Source: Aeromonas veronii bv. veronii (lineage in GTDB: Bacteria; Pseudomonadota; Gammaproteobacteria; Enterobacterales; Aeromonadaceae). Taken from it: a stretch of DNA of 64,000 bases. Positions 31,512-43,118 of this stretch are shown here, piece by piece. The notes beneath the pieces were generated by a model that worked only from the letters and a program-made list of their open reading frames with translations, had not been told where the DNA came from and did not search any database. The stretch is from assembly GCF_000820225.1 (NCBI RefSeq), contig NZ_CDDK01000031.1:133032-197031 (forward strand). Direction: 5' to 3'. A program made the position numbers and the translations under genes. Numbering within the stretch: position 1 is the stretch's first letter; each line of letters opens with the position of its first letter.

Positions 31512-32651
31512 TTATCTGACGAGCAGATCCGCCACCGCATCGGCGGCCTGCGAGTCGGCATTGCAGCGGATCAGCTGGTGCAGCTCGGTGAAGGTGTTGA
31601 CCAGCGCACTGTTGTCGTGCTCGAAGTACTTGCTCACCTCTTCCACCAGATTCTCCGGGGTGCACTTGTGCTGGATGAGTTCCGGCACCAGCATGCGACC
31701 GGCCAGCAGGTTGGGCAGAGAGACAAATTCGGTCTTCACCAGTCGCTGGGCCAGCCAATAGCTGAAGGGTTTAAGCTTGTAGCCCACCACCATCGGCTTT
31801 TTCACCAGCATGGCTTCGAGCGCTGCGGTGCCGGAGGCCAGCATCACCACGTCGGCGGCGATCATCGCCTCGCGGCCCTGCCCTTCCAGCAGCACCATGT
31901 CGAGACCCGGCGCTACCTCAGCCTTGATGGCCATAAACTGCTCGCGCCGTTTCTGGTTGACCAGCGGCACGATAAAACCGAGATCCGGATAGCGCACCGT
32001 CAGGTGTTTGCACGCTTCGAGAAACAGGGGGGACATAAAGCCCACTTCCGCCGTGCGGCTGCCCGGCAGTACCGCCAGCCAGCGGCGGTTGGCATCGATG
32101 CCCAGCTTGCGACGCACGGCAGCCTGATCCGGCACCAGCGGAATGTCATCCGCCATGGTGTGGCCAACAAAACGGCAAGGGGCGTCGAAGCGGTCGTAGA
32201 AGGCTTTCTCGAATGGCAGGAAGGCGAGCACCATGTCGGTAGCGGCCTTGATCTTGTGAATGCGGTTCTGGCGCCAGGCCCACACAGAGGGGCTGACATA
32301 GTGAACCGTCTTGATACCGGCGCGGCGCAGTTTCAGCTCCACTCCGATATTGAAATCCGGTGCATCCACACCGATGAAGATATCGGGCGGATTGGCAATA
32401 AAGTGGCGCAACAGTTCGCGACGGACTTTGAGGATGCGCGGCAGACGGCCAAGCACCTCGGTGATCCCCATGACGGAGAGCTCTTCCATCTCGAACAGTG
32501 CCTTGACGCCGAGGGCCTGCATCCGCGGCCCGGCGATCCCTTCGAACTGCGCATCCGGGTAGCGGGCCTGCAGCTCACGCACCAGACCGGCAGCCAGAAT
32601 GTCGCCGGAGACCTCTCCGGCGACGATACCGATACAAACCGGATCAGGCAC
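31512..32651 (-). CDS. lpxB: Lipid-A-disaccharide synthase
   Basis: 379 residues from a GTG just after the lpxA stop codon overlap zone; an ATG at 32690 would add 13 residues and overlap lpxA by 47 bases. LpxB joins UDP-2,3-diacylglucosamine and lipid X to make the lipid A disaccharide at the inner membrane. The N-terminal [17 protein letters not shown] is characteristic, with [12 protein letters not shown] near 91, [14 protein letters not shown] near 117 and LPGSRTAEV near 194. [11 protein letters not shown] near 284 is typical of the GT-B fold. Order fabZ-lpxA-lpxB is conserved. Confidence 0.96.
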   Translation of the reverse strand: MPDPVCIGIVAGEVSGDILAAGLVRELQARYPDAQFEGIAGPRMQALGVKALFEMEELSVMGITEVLGRLPRILKVRRELLRHFIANPPDIFIGVDAPDFNIGVELKLRRAGIKTVHYVSPSVWAWRQNRIHKIKAATDMVLAFLPFEKAFYDRFDAPCRFVGHTMADDIPLVPDQAAVRRKLGIDANRRWLAVLPGSRTAEVGFMSPLFLEACKHLTVRYPDLGFIVPLVNQKRREQFMAIKAEVAPGLDMVLLEGQGREAMIAADVVMLASGTAALEAMLVKKPMVVGYKLKPFSYWLAQRLVKTEFVSLPNLLAGRMLVPELIQHKCTPENLVEEVSKYFEHDNSALVNTFTELHQLIRCNADSQAADAVADLLVR

Positions 32652-33435
32652 GGATGATCCCGCGCTCGTTATCTTTGAGGAAGTCCACATAGAGCTGGAC
32701 GGCCGGTTCGGCTTGCGCCATCTCGATCAGCACCGGCAGCACCTCTTCGATGGTCTTGCCGGAGCGGAAGATCTCTTTGTAGGCACGCTTGACGGCAGAG
32801 ATGGCCTCGGCGCTGAAACCGCGGCGACGCAGCCCTTCGGAGTTGACCCCGAACGGCTTGGCGTAGTTGCCGGCGGCCATCACGTAAGGTGGCACGTCCT
32901 TGTTCAGGGCGGCGCAGCCACCGACGAAGGCGTGGGAGCCGACGCGGCCAAACTGGTGAATGGCGGAGAGACCACCAAAGATCACGAAGTCACCGATCAC
33001 CACGTGGCCCGCCAGGGTCGCGTTGTTGGCGAAGATGCAGTTGTCACCGATGATGCAGTCATGGGCAACGTGAACGTTGACCATGAACAGGTTACCGCTG
33101 CCCACTTTGGTCAGGCTCTGATCCTGAATGGTGCCACGGTGGAAGGTGCAGTTCTCGCGAATGACGTTGTTGTCGCCAATCTCGAGGAAGGTGCGCTCAC
33201 CGGCATACTTCTTGTCCTGGCAATCCTCACCGATGGAGGTATGCTGGAAGATCTTGTTGCCGCAACCAATCTTGGTCGGGCCCTTGATCACCACATGGGA
33301 ACCTACCCAGGTGTTGTCACCGATTTCCACCTCGGCGCCGATGACAGAAAAGGGGCCGATTTCAACCCCTTTACCGATCACGGCAGACTCATGGACGATG
33401 GCAGTATCGTGAATGATGGCAGTCTGGTCGATCAC
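32644..33435 (-). CDS. lpxA: UDP-N-acetylglucosamine acyltransferase
   Basis: 263 residues against 262 in E. coli, starting at a GTG that gives the family start [13 protein letters not shown] overlapping the end of fabZ serves as ribosome site. It transfers the R-3-hydroxyacyl chain from ACP to UDP-GlcNAc, the first step of lipid A synthesis. The N-terminal two thirds is a left-handed beta-helix of hexapeptide repeats, and the catalytic His is in [14 protein letters not shown] near 122. A C-terminal helical domain follows. It sits between fabZ and lpxB, almost without gaps. Confidence 0.97.
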   Translation of the reverse strand: MIDQTAIIHDTAIVHESAVIGKGVEIGPFSVIGAEVEIGDNTWVGSHVVIKGPTKIGCGNKIFQHTSIGEDCQDKKYAGERTFLEIGDNNVIRENCTFHRGTIQDQSLTKVGSGNLFMVNVHVAHDCIIGDNCIFANNATLAGHVVIGDFVIFGGLSAIHQFGRVGSHAFVGGCAALNKDVPPYVMAAGNYAKPFGVNSEGLRRRGFSAEAISAVKRAYKEIFRSGKTIEEVLPVLIEMAQAEPAVQLYVDFLKDNERGIIRA

Positions 33436-33440
33436 GTGTG

Positions 33441-33902
33441 TTAAACCTCGCGTTTGGCGCACATCAGCTCGGCGGTACAGACCACTTCACCGTCGACGGT
33501 GGCGACACCGGTGAACTTGGCAATACCGCGACGCTCTTTCAGGAACTCCACGTCCAGCACCAGTTGATCACCGGGGCCGACCGGGCGCTTGAAACGAGCG
33601 TTGTCGATTGAGGCAAAATAGTAGAGTTCGTTGGGAGACGGCTTGCCCACCATGGTAAAGGCCAGGATACCGGTGGCCTGTGCCATCGCTTCCAGGATCA
33701 GTACGCCCGGGAACACCGGCTTGGCCGGGAAGTGCCCCTGGAAGATCGGCTCGTTGAACGAGACGTTCTTGATGGCGCGCAGGGTTTTGCGCTCATCGCT
33801 GATCTCGTAGTCGTCTACACGATCCACCATCAGAAACGGATAACGGTGGGGCAGCAGATCCATGATTTCCTGGATACCCAGGCTCTTCTTTTCAGTAGTC
33901 AA
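33441..33902 (-). CDS. fabZ: 3-hydroxyacyl-ACP dehydratase FabZ
   Basis: 153 residues. It removes water from 3-hydroxyacyl-ACP in fatty-acid elongation and competes with LpxA and LpxD for the same intermediate. The hot-dog fold signature [14 protein letters not shown] near 16 contains the catalytic His. [20 protein letters not shown] near 57 contains the catalytic Glu. It lies between lpxD and lpxA, which fits the shared substrate pool. Confidence 0.97.
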   Translation of the reverse strand: MTTEKKSLGIQEIMDLLPHRYPFLMVDRVDDYEISDERKTLRAIKNVSFNEPIFQGHFPAKPVFPGVLILEAMAQATGILAFTMVGKPSPNELYYFASIDNARFKRPVGPGDQLVLDVEFLKERRGIAKFTGVATVDGEVVCTAELMCAKREV

Positions 33903-33926
33903 AACAGTACCCTATACCAATCGTGA

Positions 33927-34946
33927 TTATTCTTGATCCAGCTTCTTCTCAAGCTTGCTTAACCGCTTGTGCATCTCTTCGATACGCATCACCCGGGCGG
34001 CGGTCTTGCGCCACTCTTTATTGGTTTGCAGAGGGATGCCGGAAGAGTAGACACCGGGCTCGGTAATGGGTCGCATCACCATGGCCATACCGGTGACGGT
34101 GGCCTGGTCGCAGATCTCCATATGCCCGTTAAAGACGGAAGCGCCGCCAATGATACAGTATTTGCCGACCTTGAGACTACCAGCCATCACGGTAGAGCCC
34201 GCCACGGCGGTGCCATAGCCGATCTCCACGTTGTGGGCGATCTGGCACTGGTTGTCGATGATGACGTTGTCAGCGATGCGGGTATCTTCCAGCGCACCGC
34301 GATCAATGGTGGTACAGGCACCGATCTCGACCCGGTTGCCAATAGTCACACCGCCGAGCTGGGGGATCTTGATCCACTCACCACGCTCGTTGGCATAACC
34401 GAAACCATCGGCGCCGATCACTGTGCCGGATTGAACCAGACAGTCGGTACCCATGGTCACATTGTGATAGAGGGTGACGTTGGCCCACAGCCGGGAGCGG
34501 GCTCCCAGCCGGGTATTTTTGCCAACAAAACAGCCCGGGCCAATGCGTACATCGTCACCCAGCACGACACCGGATTCGATCACTGCATTGGCGCCGATGG
34601 CCACTCTCTCGCCCAGTTGCACGTCAGCCGCGATAACGGCACTCGGATGAATATCCGTGGCCGGCTGCGGGGTGGTGTCCAGCAGTTGGGCTACCCGGGC
34701 AAAGCCCACATAGGGGTCTTTGAGCACCAAGGCATTGGTGGGACAAAATGGCAGATCCGCTTCTGTAATGAGCACGGCGGTCGCCTTGCTCTGCTCCAGA
34801 TAGTGCCGGTACTTCTTGTTGGACAGGAAGGTGATATCCCCCTCCCCGGCCTTTTCCAGTGTCGCTACCTTGCGGATTTCCAGGGTTCCGTCGCCATGGA
34901 CCTGGGCCCCCAGTTGCTGGGCCAGCTGTGCGAGAGTGAATGCCAT
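33927..34946 (-). CDS. lpxD: UDP-3-O-(3-hydroxyacyl)glucosamine N-acyltransferase
   Basis: 339 residues starting at ATG 34946 just after the skp stop; a TTG one codon upstream is not preferred. LpxD adds the second hydroxyacyl chain in lipid A synthesis. The uridine-binding N-terminal domain is followed by a long left-handed beta-helix of hexapeptide repeats. The catalytic His is in [18 protein letters not shown] near 236, and a C-terminal helix ends it. It is tightly packed with skp upstream and fabZ downstream. Confidence 0.97.
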   Translation of the reverse strand: MAFTLAQLAQQLGAQVHGDGTLEIRKVATLEKAGEGDITFLSNKKYRHYLEQSKATAVLITEADLPFCPTNALVLKDPYVGFARVAQLLDTTPQPATDIHPSAVIAADVQLGERVAIGANAVIESGVVLGDDVRIGPGCFVGKNTRLGARSRLWANVTLYHNVTMGTDCLVQSGTVIGADGFGYANERGEWIKIPQLGGVTIGNRVEIGACTTIDRGALEDTRIADNVIIDNQCQIAHNVEIGYGTAVAGSTVMAGSLKVGKYCIIGGASVFNGHMEICDQATVTGMAMVMRPITEPGVYSSGIPLQTNKEWRKTAARVMRIEEMHKRLSKLEKKLDQE

Positions 34947-34949
34947 CAA

Positions 34950-35462
34950 TTAGTTGCTCTTGCTTACCTGAGAAATAACCTGGCCGGAGATGTCCAGCTT
35001 GCTGGCGGCATACGGGGCGGCATTGCGCTCCAGCACCAGATCGTAACCATTGCTCTTGGCGATGGAATCGATGGCAGCCTGCACCTTGGTCAGGATCTTG
35101 TTGCGCTCTTCGGACTGACGGCGGCCGTTGTCCTGCTCAAAGGCTTGACGCTTCTGGTTGAACTCCATCTGCAGCTTGGCCAGCTTCTCCTGGTTCTGCT
35201 TCTTCTGCTCGGCGCTCATGAAGGCTTCATCCTTGCGGAACTTCTCGACCAGCTTCTGGCCTTCCTGTTCCAGCTTTTGCAGCTCACGCATACGCGGCTC
35301 GAATTCACCTTTCAGCTTGGCTGCAACGGCTTCACGCTGGGGCAGCTTTTGGAAGACTTCGCCCATATCAACCACGGCGATCTTGGTCTCAGCGAAGGCA
35401 GAACCCATGCCGGCAGCCATCAGTGCAAAGCTCAAACCAGCTACTTTCAACGCTTTATTCAC
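34950..35462 (-). CDS. skp: Periplasmic chaperone Skp (OmpH)
   Basis: 170 residues from a GTG with AAGGAG five bases upstream; longer in-frame starts lack a ribosome site. The signal peptide of 24 residues ends GSAFA before ETKIAVVD, which is the typical mature start. The rest is the coiled-coil, highly charged tentacle region (QKKQNQEKLAKLQMEF) followed by the conserved C-terminal strand with YDLVLERNAAPYA. Skp forms trimers that hold unfolded outer-membrane proteins in the periplasm. It lies directly after bamA, with which it cooperates. Confidence 0.96.
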   Translation of the reverse strand: MNKALKVAGLSFALMAAGMGSAFAETKIAVVDMGEVFQKLPQREAVAAKLKGEFEPRMRELQKLEQEGQKLVEKFRKDEAFMSAEQKKQNQEKLAKLQMEFNQKRQAFEQDNGRRQSEERNKILTKVQAAIDSIAKSNGYDLVLERNAAPYAASKLDISGQVISQVSKSN

Positions 35463-35579
35463 ACTTACTCCTTGTTCCCTCATGGCGAGGGCTACCTGAT
35501 TTACCCGATTATGCAAGCGGCGTTAGGACCGTCTTGTTACCTGGTGAGGCACGCATACCGCGCGTCCCATCATTGAAGA

Positions 35580-35600
35580 CCCCCACCGCATGGGTGGGGG
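35580..35600 (-). terminator. Hairpin between bamA and skp
   Basis: CCCCCACC and GGTGGGGG form an 8-bp stem with a five-base loop just after the bamA stop. The following sequence on the minus strand is only weakly T-rich (TCTTCAAT), so attenuation is more likely than full termination. Confidence 0.45.
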
Positions 35601-35611
35601 CGAAACTCTGC

Positions 35612-38143
35612 TTAGAAAGTACGACCGATGTTGAAGGAGAAGAACTCGGTGCGATCCCCTTCGTATTTCTTGATCGGCTTGGCCAAGGCGAACACCAGCG
35701 GGCCCATCGGCGAGAGCCACTGCAGGGAGACACCGGCAGAGACCCGGATATTGCCCGGGCTGGAGTAGTCCTGGCTCAGATAGTTGCAATCAGAACCGGC
35801 GGCGCAAGGATATGCTCCGTTGGCAAAATCAGTGCTCCAGACGGTACCTGCATCCATAAAGACGGTGGAACGGATCTGCGGACGATAGGTCTCGGAGACG
35901 AACGGGGTCGGGAAGACCAGCTCCAGTGTTGCAACGGCCAGAGCGTTACCGCCCACCGAGGTGTCGGAACCTTCATAACTGCCGGTCTCACAAGGTTGAC
36001 TGCCAGTACAAGTGCCAACCCCCGGTTTGTTGTAGGTCTTGTAAATCGCCTTGGGACCAATGGTGTTGCTCTTGAAGCCACGTACCGTATCGAAACCACC
36101 GGCATAGTAGTTCTCGAAGAACGGCAGCATGGGGTCATCGCCATAGCCGTTACCGTAGGAGACGCGCCCCTTGCCGATCATCACCCAGTTATGATCCGCA
36201 TCGAGCGGGAAGTAGTGGGCATCTTCGGCGGAAAGCTTGTAGTACTGCAGTTCCATGCCCGGCACGGTCACCTTGGCGTTGACACGCTGGCGGTCACCGG
36301 CTGTCGGGAACATCCCCTTGTTCAGGGTGGAGCGGGTCCAGCCAGCGGTGACATCGACGGTCACAAAGTCGAGGTTGGAACCATCCTGTGAATAGAGATT
36401 CCAGAACTGATCCATCTGCACCGACTGGCGATTATCGTTCCACTGATCCCAGCAATAGGTATTGCCGTCAGTATCCGGATTGTCCTTTAGACATTCCTGA
36501 TAGTTCTGGCTATTGAATGAGGGACGGCTCAGCTTGGTGCTCTCGATACCGGTACTGAAGTCGAGACGGTTGAACTCGTTGACCGGGAAACCGCTGGAGA
36601 GACGGAAACCGATGGTTTCGTTCTCGTAATCGACAATATCAGCATCATCGGCGCGGAACTGGTTGTAGTAGACCCGACCACCCAGGCTGACACCATCTAC
36701 GGTGAAGTAGGGGTCGTTGTAGCTCAGGTCAACGTTCTTGGAGTAGTCGTTGGTGCTGGCGTTGATGGAGACCTTTTTACCGGTACCCATAAAGTTGTCC
36801 TGGGAGATCCCCGCCTGCAGGCTCAGACCCGATTCGGTACCGTAACCGATACCGGCGTTGATGGAGCCTGCTGGCTGCTCCTTGACCTTGAAGTCAAGGT
36901 CAACCAGGTCATCGTTGCCCGGCACCCGCTTGGTGTCCACTTCGACGCTCTCAAAGTAGCCAAGGCGGTTGAGACGACTCTTGGACTGCTCGATGTTGTC
37001 GGAGGAGAGCCAGGTGCCCTCCATCTGGCGCATCTCGCGACGCAGTACCTGATCTTCGGTGGTGGCGTTACCGCTGAAGTTGATGTTGCGCACATAGACA
37101 CGGGGGCCCGGCTCAATGTTGACGATCAGCTCCACTTCCTTGGTCTTGTCATTGATCTGCGGGAAGGTGACAACTTTCGGATAGGCATAACCGTAACGGC
37201 CGAGGAACTTGGAGAGCACCTCTTCGGTATGAGTCACCTGACTGGCAGAGTAAGTGCTGCCGGCAGCGATCGGGATCAATCCCTTCATCTCGCCACCGCG
37301 ATCGATCAGGTCACCCTTGAGCTGGACACCGGAGACCTTGTACTGATCCCCTTCCTTGATGTTGAGGGTAACGTAGACGCCCTTCTTGTCGGGGGTCATG
37401 GAGACCTGGGTAGACTCCTGCTGGAAGCGGATATAACCGCGATCCATGTAGTAGGAGCGCAGGGTCTCGATATCGCCGGCCAGTTTCTGCTTCTGATAGC
37501 GCTGATCGGCGGTGAAGTTCCACCAGGGCACTTCGTCGCGCAGGGAGAGCTGGGCAATCAGCTTCTCTTCAGGGAAGACGCTGTTGCCGACGATGTTGAT
37601 CTGCTGGATCTTGGCCGCTTCCCCTTCCACGAAGGTGAACTTGAGGTCGACCCGGTTGCGCGGCAACGGGGTGACGATGGCCTTGACCTTGGCGGAGTAT
37701 TTACCCACGCCATAGTAGAAATCTTCGAGTCCCTTCTCGAGGGAGGTGAGTACGGTGCGATCCAGCGGATCACCCACACGGATACCGGAAGACTCCAGAC
37801 TCTGGGTCAGTTGCTCCTCTTTGATATCCTTGTTGCCGGCAAACTCGATGCTGGAGATGGTCGGACGCTCCTTTACCATCACTTGCAGCACCTGGCCGTC
37901 ACGGTAAACCTTCACATCCTCGAAGTTACCCGAGGCATAGAGCTTTTTGATGGCGCTGGCCAGAGCCACGGAGTCGACGGTATCACCGACCCGGATCGGC
38001 AGGTTCAACAGTGCGGCACCCAGGGTCACCCGTTGCAGACCTTCGACTTGGATATCTTGCACCACAAAAGAGGCAGGGGCCGCCTGGGCCAGGAAACTGG
38101 CACCCAGCAGGCAACTCAACACCAATGCTTTTTTAACAGCCAT
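35612..38143 (-). CDS. bamA: Outer membrane protein assembly factor BamA
   Basis: 843 residues from the ATG giving [17 protein letters not shown]; 22 further upstream codons are rejected. A signal peptide ends near AQA. Five POTRA domains cover about residues 23-420, starting [16 protein letters not shown], and a 16-stranded Omp85 barrel follows. The barrel carries the [11 protein letters not shown] motif in loop 6 and ends in FNIGRTF with the terminal Phe. BamA is the essential core of the complex that folds and inserts outer-membrane proteins. It lies between rseP and skp, as in E. coli. Confidence 0.98.
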   Translation of the reverse strand: MAVKKALVLSCLLGASFLAQAAPASFVVQDIQVEGLQRVTLGAALLNLPIRVGDTVDSVALASAIKKLYASGNFEDVKVYRDGQVLQVMVKERPTISSIEFAGNKDIKEEQLTQSLESSGIRVGDPLDRTVLTSLEKGLEDFYYGVGKYSAKVKAIVTPLPRNRVDLKFTFVEGEAAKIQQINIVGNSVFPEEKLIAQLSLRDEVPWWNFTADQRYQKQKLAGDIETLRSYYMDRGYIRFQQESTQVSMTPDKKGVYVTLNIKEGDQYKVSGVQLKGDLIDRGGEMKGLIPIAAGSTYSASQVTHTEEVLSKFLGRYGYAYPKVVTFPQINDKTKEVELIVNIEPGPRVYVRNINFSGNATTEDQVLRREMRQMEGTWLSSDNIEQSKSRLNRLGYFESVEVDTKRVPGNDDLVDLDFKVKEQPAGSINAGIGYGTESGLSLQAGISQDNFMGTGKKVSINASTNDYSKNVDLSYNDPYFTVDGVSLGGRVYYNQFRADDADIVDYENETIGFRLSSGFPVNEFNRLDFSTGIESTKLSRPSFNSQNYQECLKDNPDTDGNTYCWDQWNDNRQSVQMDQFWNLYSQDGSNLDFVTVDVTAGWTRSTLNKGMFPTAGDRQRVNAKVTVPGMELQYYKLSAEDAHYFPLDADHNWVMIGKGRVSYGNGYGDDPMLPFFENYYAGGFDTVRGFKSNTIGPKAIYKTYNKPGVGTCTGSQPCETGSYEGSDTSVGGNALAVATLELVFPTPFVSETYRPQIRSTVFMDAGTVWSTDFANGAYPCAAGSDCNYLSQDYSSPGNIRVSAGVSLQWLSPMGPLVFALAKPIKKYEGDRTEFFSFNIGRTF

Positions 38144-38177
38144 TTTGTTCTTATGTGTCCTTGTTGATGCTCTGGCC

Positions 38178-39530
38178 TCAGAGGCGAGCGAAATCGTTAA
38201 ACAGCGCAATGCCCATCAATAACATCAGAATGGCGGCGCCGATCCTGAAACCCACTTCCTGTATTTTCTCTGATACCGGCTTGCCGGTGACCGCTTCGAT
38301 CAGGAAATAGACCAGATGGCCACCATCGAGCACCGGCAGGGGGAACAGATTGATAATCCCCAGGTTGACGCTGATCAGCGCCAGAAAACTCAAGAAATAG
38401 ACCAGACCATAGTCGGCACTGCTACCGGCGCCCTTGGCAATGGAGATGGGGCCACTCAGGTTGTCCAGCGACACGATGCCACCGATCAACTTGCCAATCA
38501 TGTCAAAGGTGAGCGTGATCAGGCTCCAGGTCTTGTCCGCGCCATGCCACAGCGCCTGCAAAGGCCCATACTGTAACAGAATTCGATATTCATCCGGTAA
38601 TGGAACCAGTTGCGGTGAGAGACCGACGAATCCAACCAGCTTGCCCTGCACCTTGCGGCTATCGGGGGTCAGGGTCACGTTGAGATCACTGTTGTTGCGC
38701 TCAACCACCACTTGCAGGGGTTCGCCCGGTGCCTGCTGCACCAGCTCGACAAACTGGGCCCACGCGGTAATAGGCTGATCGCCGACCTGTTTGATACGGT
38801 CACCGACCTGCAGCCCCGCCTTTTCACTGGCACTCTTGGCCACCACAGCAGCCACGACGGGCAGCACTTTGCCACTCAGGGGGACAATCCCCAGACTACC
38901 GATGGGCGACTCTTTATCCGGATCGAAGGTCCAGCCGGTCAGCGACAAGGTTTTGTCGGTGGCATAGCTGGTATTGGGTGCCTGCACCTTGAGAGTCACA
39001 GCATCATCACCCAAATGACTGATAAGGGCGTAAGTGACGCTCTCCCAATCGCCGGTCTGCTCATCGCCGACCCCGACAATCTCCATCCCCGGCAGCACAC
39101 CCGCCTCGGCAACGATGGATGCCGGACGCACCTCACCGATCACCGGCTTGACGCTCGGCACCCCGATGATAAACATCAGCCAGAGGGCAAACAGGGCAAA
39201 CACGAAGTTGGCCATGGGGCCTGCGGCGACAATCGCCATCCGCGCCCAGACACTCTTGTGGTTGAAGGCGTACTGCTCGTCACCGGGCTTGAGCTCGTCG
39301 ACCCGGCCATCGAGCATCTTGACGTAACCACCGAGGGGAATGAGCGCCAGCACATATTCGGTGCCATCCTTGCCCATCCGGCGCCAGATCGCCTTGCCAA
39401 AACCGATGGAGAAGCGCTCAACCTTGACGCCACAGCGACGGGCCACCCAGAAGTGACCAAACTCGTGCACCGCGACCAGCAGGCCCAGCGCAACAACAAA
39501 GGCACCGATATTCCACAACACAACGCCCAT
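38178..39530 (-). CDS. rseP: Site-2 protease RseP (sigma-E pathway)
   Basis: 450 residues, exactly the E. coli length. The zinc motif HEFGH is at residues 22-26 in the first membrane helix, and the third ligand Asp is in [12 protein letters not shown] near 400. Two PDZ domains lie in the periplasmic middle part ([15 protein letters not shown] and [15 protein letters not shown]). It cuts anti-sigma factor RseA after DegS and also clears signal peptides. Its ATG overlaps the dxr stop as TGATG, so translation is coupled. Confidence 0.97.
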   Translation of the reverse strand: MGVVLWNIGAFVVALGLLVAVHEFGHFWVARRCGVKVERFSIGFGKAIWRRMGKDGTEYVLALIPLGGYVKMLDGRVDELKPGDEQYAFNHKSVWARMAIVAAGPMANFVFALFALWLMFIIGVPSVKPVIGEVRPASIVAEAGVLPGMEIVGVGDEQTGDWESVTYALISHLGDDAVTLKVQAPNTSYATDKTLSLTGWTFDPDKESPIGSLGIVPLSGKVLPVVAAVVAKSASEKAGLQVGDRIKQVGDQPITAWAQFVELVQQAPGEPLQVVVERNNSDLNVTLTPDSRKVQGKLVGFVGLSPQLVPLPDEYRILLQYGPLQALWHGADKTWSLITLTFDMIGKLIGGIVSLDNLSGPISIAKGAGSSADYGLVYFLSFLALISVNLGIINLFPLPVLDGGHLVYFLIEAVTGKPVSEKIQEVGFRIGAAILMLLMGIALFNDFARL

Positions 39531-40726
39531 CAGCCAAGATCCTCAATCAAAGTGTGAGCACGGGCTCTTGCCGCACCATCCAGGGCAAACAGATCATCGA
39601 GCGAGCCGACGGCGCTGCTCTCCAGCGCCAGCATCACTGCCTCGTTGATCCGGGCAATATCCATAAAGCCGATGCGCCCGGCCAAGAAGGCGGCAACCGC
39701 CTCCTCGTTGGCCGCATTGAGCGCAGTGGTCGCCGCTTGTCCCTTCTGGCAGGCATTGATGGCCAGCGCCAGACAGGGGTAGCGATCGTAATCAGGCCGG
39801 ATAAAGCTGAACTCTCCGACACTGAAGAAATCCAAAGGTTCCACACCGGAAGGGATGCGATTGGGATAAGCCAGCGCATGGGCGATGGGGGTACACATAT
39901 CCGGATTGCCAAGCTGGGCCAGCACGGAGCCATCCTTGTACTGCACCATGGAGTGGATCACCGACTGGGGGTGGATCACCACCTGGATCTGCTCGGGCGC
40001 CGCATTGAACAACCAGCGCGCCTCGATGTACTCCAGCCCCTTGTTGATCATGGTGGCGGAGTCGACCGAAATCTTGGCCCCCATCGACCAGTTGGGATGG
40101 GCGATGGCCTGCGCCGGCGTCACCTTCGCCAGCTCGCTGATCTCGGTGTAACGGAACGGGCCGCCAGAACCGGTCAGCAAAATCTTGCTGATCCCCGCCG
40201 CCGCCAGATCGCAAAAACAGGGCTGGCGCTGCACGGCGGTCGGCAGACACTGGAAGATGGCATTGTGTTCGCTGTCGATGGGCAGCAGCTCGGCGCCATG
40301 TTCGCGCACGGCTTCCATGAAGAAAGCACCGGACATCACCAGCGCCTCCTTGTTGGCCAGCAAAATACGCTTGCCGGCACGTACCGCGGCCATGGTCGGG
40401 GCCAGTCCGGCCGCCCCCACAATGGCGGCCATCACGCTATGGGCGTCGGGGTGAGCGGCAACCTCGCAAAGGGCTGCTGCACCAGACATGACCCGGGTCG
40501 CACTGCCGTGCGCTTTCAGACGGGCAGCCAGTTCACGGGCGGCATCCTCATCGACCATCACGGCAAAACGGGGGGAGAATTCGAGGCAGTCCCGCAACAT
40601 GGCATCCACGTTGCGGGCGGCGGTCAACGCCAACACTTGCCAACTGCCCGGATTATGGCGCAGCACTTTCAAGGTACTCTGACCAATGGAGCCGGAGGCC
40701 CCCAGAATAACCAGTGACTTGTGCAT
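39530..40726 (-). CDS. dxr: 1-deoxy-D-xylulose 5-phosphate reductoisomerase
   Basis: 398 residues, as in E. coli. It converts DXP to 2-C-methyl-D-erythritol 4-phosphate with NADPH in the MEP isoprenoid pathway and is the target of fosmidomycin. The Rossmann motif [14 protein letters not shown] is near 7. Metal and substrate residues are in [14 protein letters not shown] near 148 and GSGGPFR near 184, with [19 protein letters not shown] near 217. The start overlaps the cdsA stop as TGATG. Its product feeds UppS, encoded just upstream. Confidence 0.97.
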   Translation of the reverse strand: MHKSLVILGASGSIGQSTLKVLRHNPGSWQVLALTAARNVDAMLRDCLEFSPRFAVMVDEDAARELAARLKAHGSATRVMSGAAALCEVAAHPDAHSVMAAIVGAAGLAPTMAAVRAGKRILLANKEALVMSGAFFMEAVREHGAELLPIDSEHNAIFQCLPTAVQRQPCFCDLAAAGISKILLTGSGGPFRYTEISELAKVTPAQAIAHPNWSMGAKISVDSATMINKGLEYIEARWLFNAAPEQIQVVIHPQSVIHSMVQYKDGSVLAQLGNPDMCTPIAHALAYPNRIPSGVEPLDFFSVGEFSFIRPDYDRYPCLALAINACQKGQAATTALNAANEEAVAAFLAGRIGFMDIARINEAVMLALESSAVGSLDDLFALDGAARARAHTLIEDLG

Positions 40727-41583
40727 CAAAACTCCTGACTGAGTAGCAGATAACTGAGCAGAAACACCGGCAGGGCGGCGGTCAGGCTGTCGATCCGGTC
40801 GAGAATCCCGCCATGACCCGGCAACAGGGTGCCGGAGTCCTTGATGCCCGCCTCGCGCTTGAACATGCTCTCAGTCAGATCGCCGAGTACGGAGGCAAGC
40901 ACCGCCAGCAGAGAGCAAAACAGCACGGTGATCATCTTGGCAGGAACAAATCCCATCGACCAGGTAACGCCGATGGCCAGCAGGCTGGCGGTAAAGAGGC
41001 CGCCACACATCCCTTCGATGGTCTTGCCCGGACTCACAGCCGGTGCCAGCTTGTGTTTACCGAACGCCTTGCCGAAAAAATACGCGCCAGAATCTGCCGC
41101 CCAGACCAGTCCCATCACGAACAACAGGATCCAGGCGCCCATCATGGGGTCATGGTAAAAGTTGTAACCACGGATGGCGACCAGCGACCAGAAGAAGGGA
41201 ACCAGGGTCACCAGACCAAACAGCGACTTGAGCCAGATAGACTCTTTCCACAGCTTGGCGCTTTGGGGATAGCGCAGTACCAGCAGCAGACCCAGCAGCC
41301 ACCAGCTTACCGCGGTCCAGAGCACGCCCATCACGAGAGGGTGCAGGTGGGGCGTCCAGAGTTGCTCCACCGGCAGCCAAAAGAGGCTGGTACCGAGCAA
41401 CAGACAAAATACGATGGGCAACCATTGCTGCGGAGCAGCAGAGACAAACCCGCTCCATTCGCGACTGGCCAACAAAAACACCAGCGCAGCCAACAGGGCA
41501 AAAAATTTCAATGGCAGAAAGAAGAGCGCCCCCAACACCAGGGGGATCAACATCAAAGCAGTAATAATTCGTTGTTTTAGCAA
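40726..41583 (-). CDS. cdsA: Phosphatidate cytidylyltransferase
   Basis: 285 residues with about eight membrane helices. It makes CDP-diacylglycerol from phosphatidic acid and CTP, the branch point to all phospholipids. The C-terminal signature is [28 protein letters not shown] (read near 225-255), with conserved acidic residues. The start codon is TTG with AGAGG six bases upstream; it gives MLKQRIITA, aligning with E. coli MLKYRLISA, and no nearby ATG fits. It lies between uppS and dxr. Confidence 0.96.
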   Translation of the reverse strand: MLKQRIITALMLIPLVLGALFFLPLKFFALLAALVFLLASREWSGFVSAAPQQWLPIVFCLLLGTSLFWLPVEQLWTPHLHPLVMGVLWTAVSWWLLGLLLVLRYPQSAKLWKESIWLKSLFGLVTLVPFFWSLVAIRGYNFYHDPMMGAWILLFVMGLVWAADSGAYFFGKAFGKHKLAPAVSPGKTIEGMCGGLFTASLLAIGVTWSMGFVPAKMITVLFCSLLAVLASVLGDLTESMFKREAGIKDSGTLLPGHGGILDRIDSLTAALPVFLLSYLLLSQEF

Positions 41584-41610
41584 AAGAAACCTCTCTCTTG
41601 GGAGCGGGGT

Positions 41611-42387
41611 TTAGCCGGTCTGCTGCTCGGCGATCAATTCCCGTATCTGTTCACCCGTGCAACCGAAGCGACGCTCGCGGGCAACGAAAGAGGCAACCGC
41701 CTCACTGAACTCGGCCTCGTTGAAATCGGGCCACAATACTGGGGTAAAATAGAGCTCGGCATAGGCGAGCTGCCATAACACAAAGTTGCTGATGCGATGA
41801 TCGCCACCAGTGCGGATCAACAGGTCCACGGGTGGCAGATCGGCCATGCAAACCTCGCGGGTCAGCATGGATTCATCAATGTCGTCAGCGGCCAGTTCAC
41901 CGGCCGCCACTGCTTTAGCCAGCTTGCGGGCCGCCTGGGCGATATCCCACTGGCCGCCATAGTTGGCCGCAATGTTCAGGGTCAACCCCTTGTTATTGGC
42001 GGTCAAGGCTTCCGCCTTGGCGATTTTGGCCTGCAACCGCTCACTAAAGCGAGCAGTATCGCCAATCACCTTGAGCCGGATCCCGTTGTTGTGCAGTTTC
42101 TGCACCTCACGACCCAGCACTGTGATGAACAGTTCCATCAAGGCACTGACCTCCCCTTCCGGGCGGCGCCAGTTCTCGCTGGAGAATGCAAACAGGGTCA
42201 ATGCCTCGATCTTGGCACGCGCAGCAAAGGTAACGGCCTCGCGCACTGACTTGACGCCCGCCTTGTGGCCATAAACCCGCATCTTGCCTCGGTTCTGGGC
42301 CCAGCGACCGTTACCATCCATGATGATGGCGACGTGACGGGGTAAAGACGAGTTGGCACAATCACCCAACGCAGCCAAAAGCGACAT
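41611..42387 (-). CDS. uppS: Undecaprenyl diphosphate synthase
   Basis: 258 residues from an ATG with GGGAG six bases upstream; a start seven codons earlier is rejected. It extends farnesyl diphosphate with cis-isoprene units to C55, the lipid carrier for peptidoglycan and O-antigen. The signature [13 protein letters not shown] near 25 holds the catalytic Asp. [11 protein letters not shown] near 77 and [18 protein letters not shown] near 197 are further substrate-binding motifs. Also named ispU. It follows frr after a terminator-like hairpin. Confidence 0.97.
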   Translation of the reverse strand: MSLLAALGDCANSSLPRHVAIIMDGNGRWAQNRGKMRVYGHKAGVKSVREAVTFAARAKIEALTLFAFSSENWRRPEGEVSALMELFITVLGREVQKLHNNGIRLKVIGDTARFSERLQAKIAKAEALTANNKGLTLNIAANYGGQWDIAQAARKLAKAVAAGELAADDIDESMLTREVCMADLPPVDLLIRTGGDHRISNFVLWQLAYAELYFTPVLWPDFNEAEFSEAVASFVARERRFGCTGEQIRELIAEQQTG

Positions 42388-42399
42388 GTAATTCTCCCA

Positions 42400-42438
42400 C
42401 AAAGACAAAAGCGCCGTGCAGGGGCACTACACGGCGCT
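42400..42438 (-). terminator. Terminator after frr
   Basis: AGCGCCGTG and CACGGCGCT form a 9-bp stem. On the minus strand TTTTGTCTTT follows. It probably reduces read-through from the translation genes into uppS. Confidence 0.75.
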
Positions 42439-42459
42439 CGTAATATACCTTTCAGACGG

Positions 42460-43017
42460 TTAGATTTCCATTAGCTCCTTCTCCTTTACGGCAAGGGCCT
42501 CATCGACCAGCTTGATGTAGGAGTCGGTCAGTTTCTGGATCTCTTCCTGGGCGCGACGGTCATCGTCTTCGGAGATCTCTTTGTCCTTCAGCAACGCTTT
42601 CAGGTCGGCGTTGGCGTCACGACGGATGTTGCGCACGGCAACACGAGCGTTTTCCGCTTCGGCACGGACGATCTTGGTCAGGTCACGACGACGCTCTTCG
42701 GTCAGCGGCGGCAGCGGCACGCGCAGGGTCTGGCCATTGCTGGACGGGTTCAGGCCCAGATCGGAGGTCAGGATCGCCTTCTCTACCGCCTGGATCATGG
42801 AGCGGTCAAAAATGGAGATGGAGAGGGTGCGAGCATCTTCTGCCACGACGTTGGCCAACTGTTTCAGCGGAGTGGCAGCACCGTAATACTCAACCTGGAT
42901 GCCGTCGAGCAGGCTCGGGTGAGCGCGGCCGGTACGGATCTTGGACATTTGGGTCTTGAGCGCTTCTACGCTCTTGCCCATACGGTCCTTGGCGTCGTTT
43001 TTAATCTCGTTGATCAC
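42460..43017 (-). CDS. frr: Ribosome recycling factor
   Basis: 185 residues, the same as E. coli. With EF-G it splits post-termination ribosomes. It is a two-domain, tRNA-like protein with a three-helix bundle. The hallmark segments [20 protein letters not shown] near 22 and [17 protein letters not shown] near 100 are present. It lies downstream of pyrH, with the standard rpsB-tsf-pyrH-frr order. Confidence 0.98.
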   Translation of the reverse strand: MINEIKNDAKDRMGKSVEALKTQMSKIRTGRAHPSLLDGIQVEYYGAATPLKQLANVVAEDARTLSISIFDRSMIQAVEKAILTSDLGLNPSSNGQTLRVPLPPLTEERRRDLTKIVRAEAENARVAVRNIRRDANADLKALLKDKEISEDDDRRAQEEIQKLTDSYIKLVDEALAVKEKELMEI

Positions 43018-43061
43018 AGTGGTTTTCCTTTTGGCGAACGAGCCGCTACACGGCCCGTGTC

Positions 43062-43100
43062 TATCTTATTTACTGACGTGATGGATAGGATAAGAGCGCC
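43062..43100 (-). repeat. Diverged duplicate of the pyrH 3' end
   Basis: This 39-base segment in the pyrH-frr gap resembles 43115-43148, which encodes the last codons of pyrH, in 29 of 34 aligned bases with a five-base insertion. Four of the five mismatches are transitions. It would read IHHVSK-stop against the real IHHVGK-stop. Confidence 0.6.
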
Positions 43101-43118
43101 AGGTGGCTCACTTTTATC

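Noticed and set aside
33969-35576. A 535-codon plus-strand open frame across lpxD and skp
   Set aside because: It runs antisense to two recognised genes and across their junction; the composition looks like mirrored coding sequence (His/Gly/Leu-rich).
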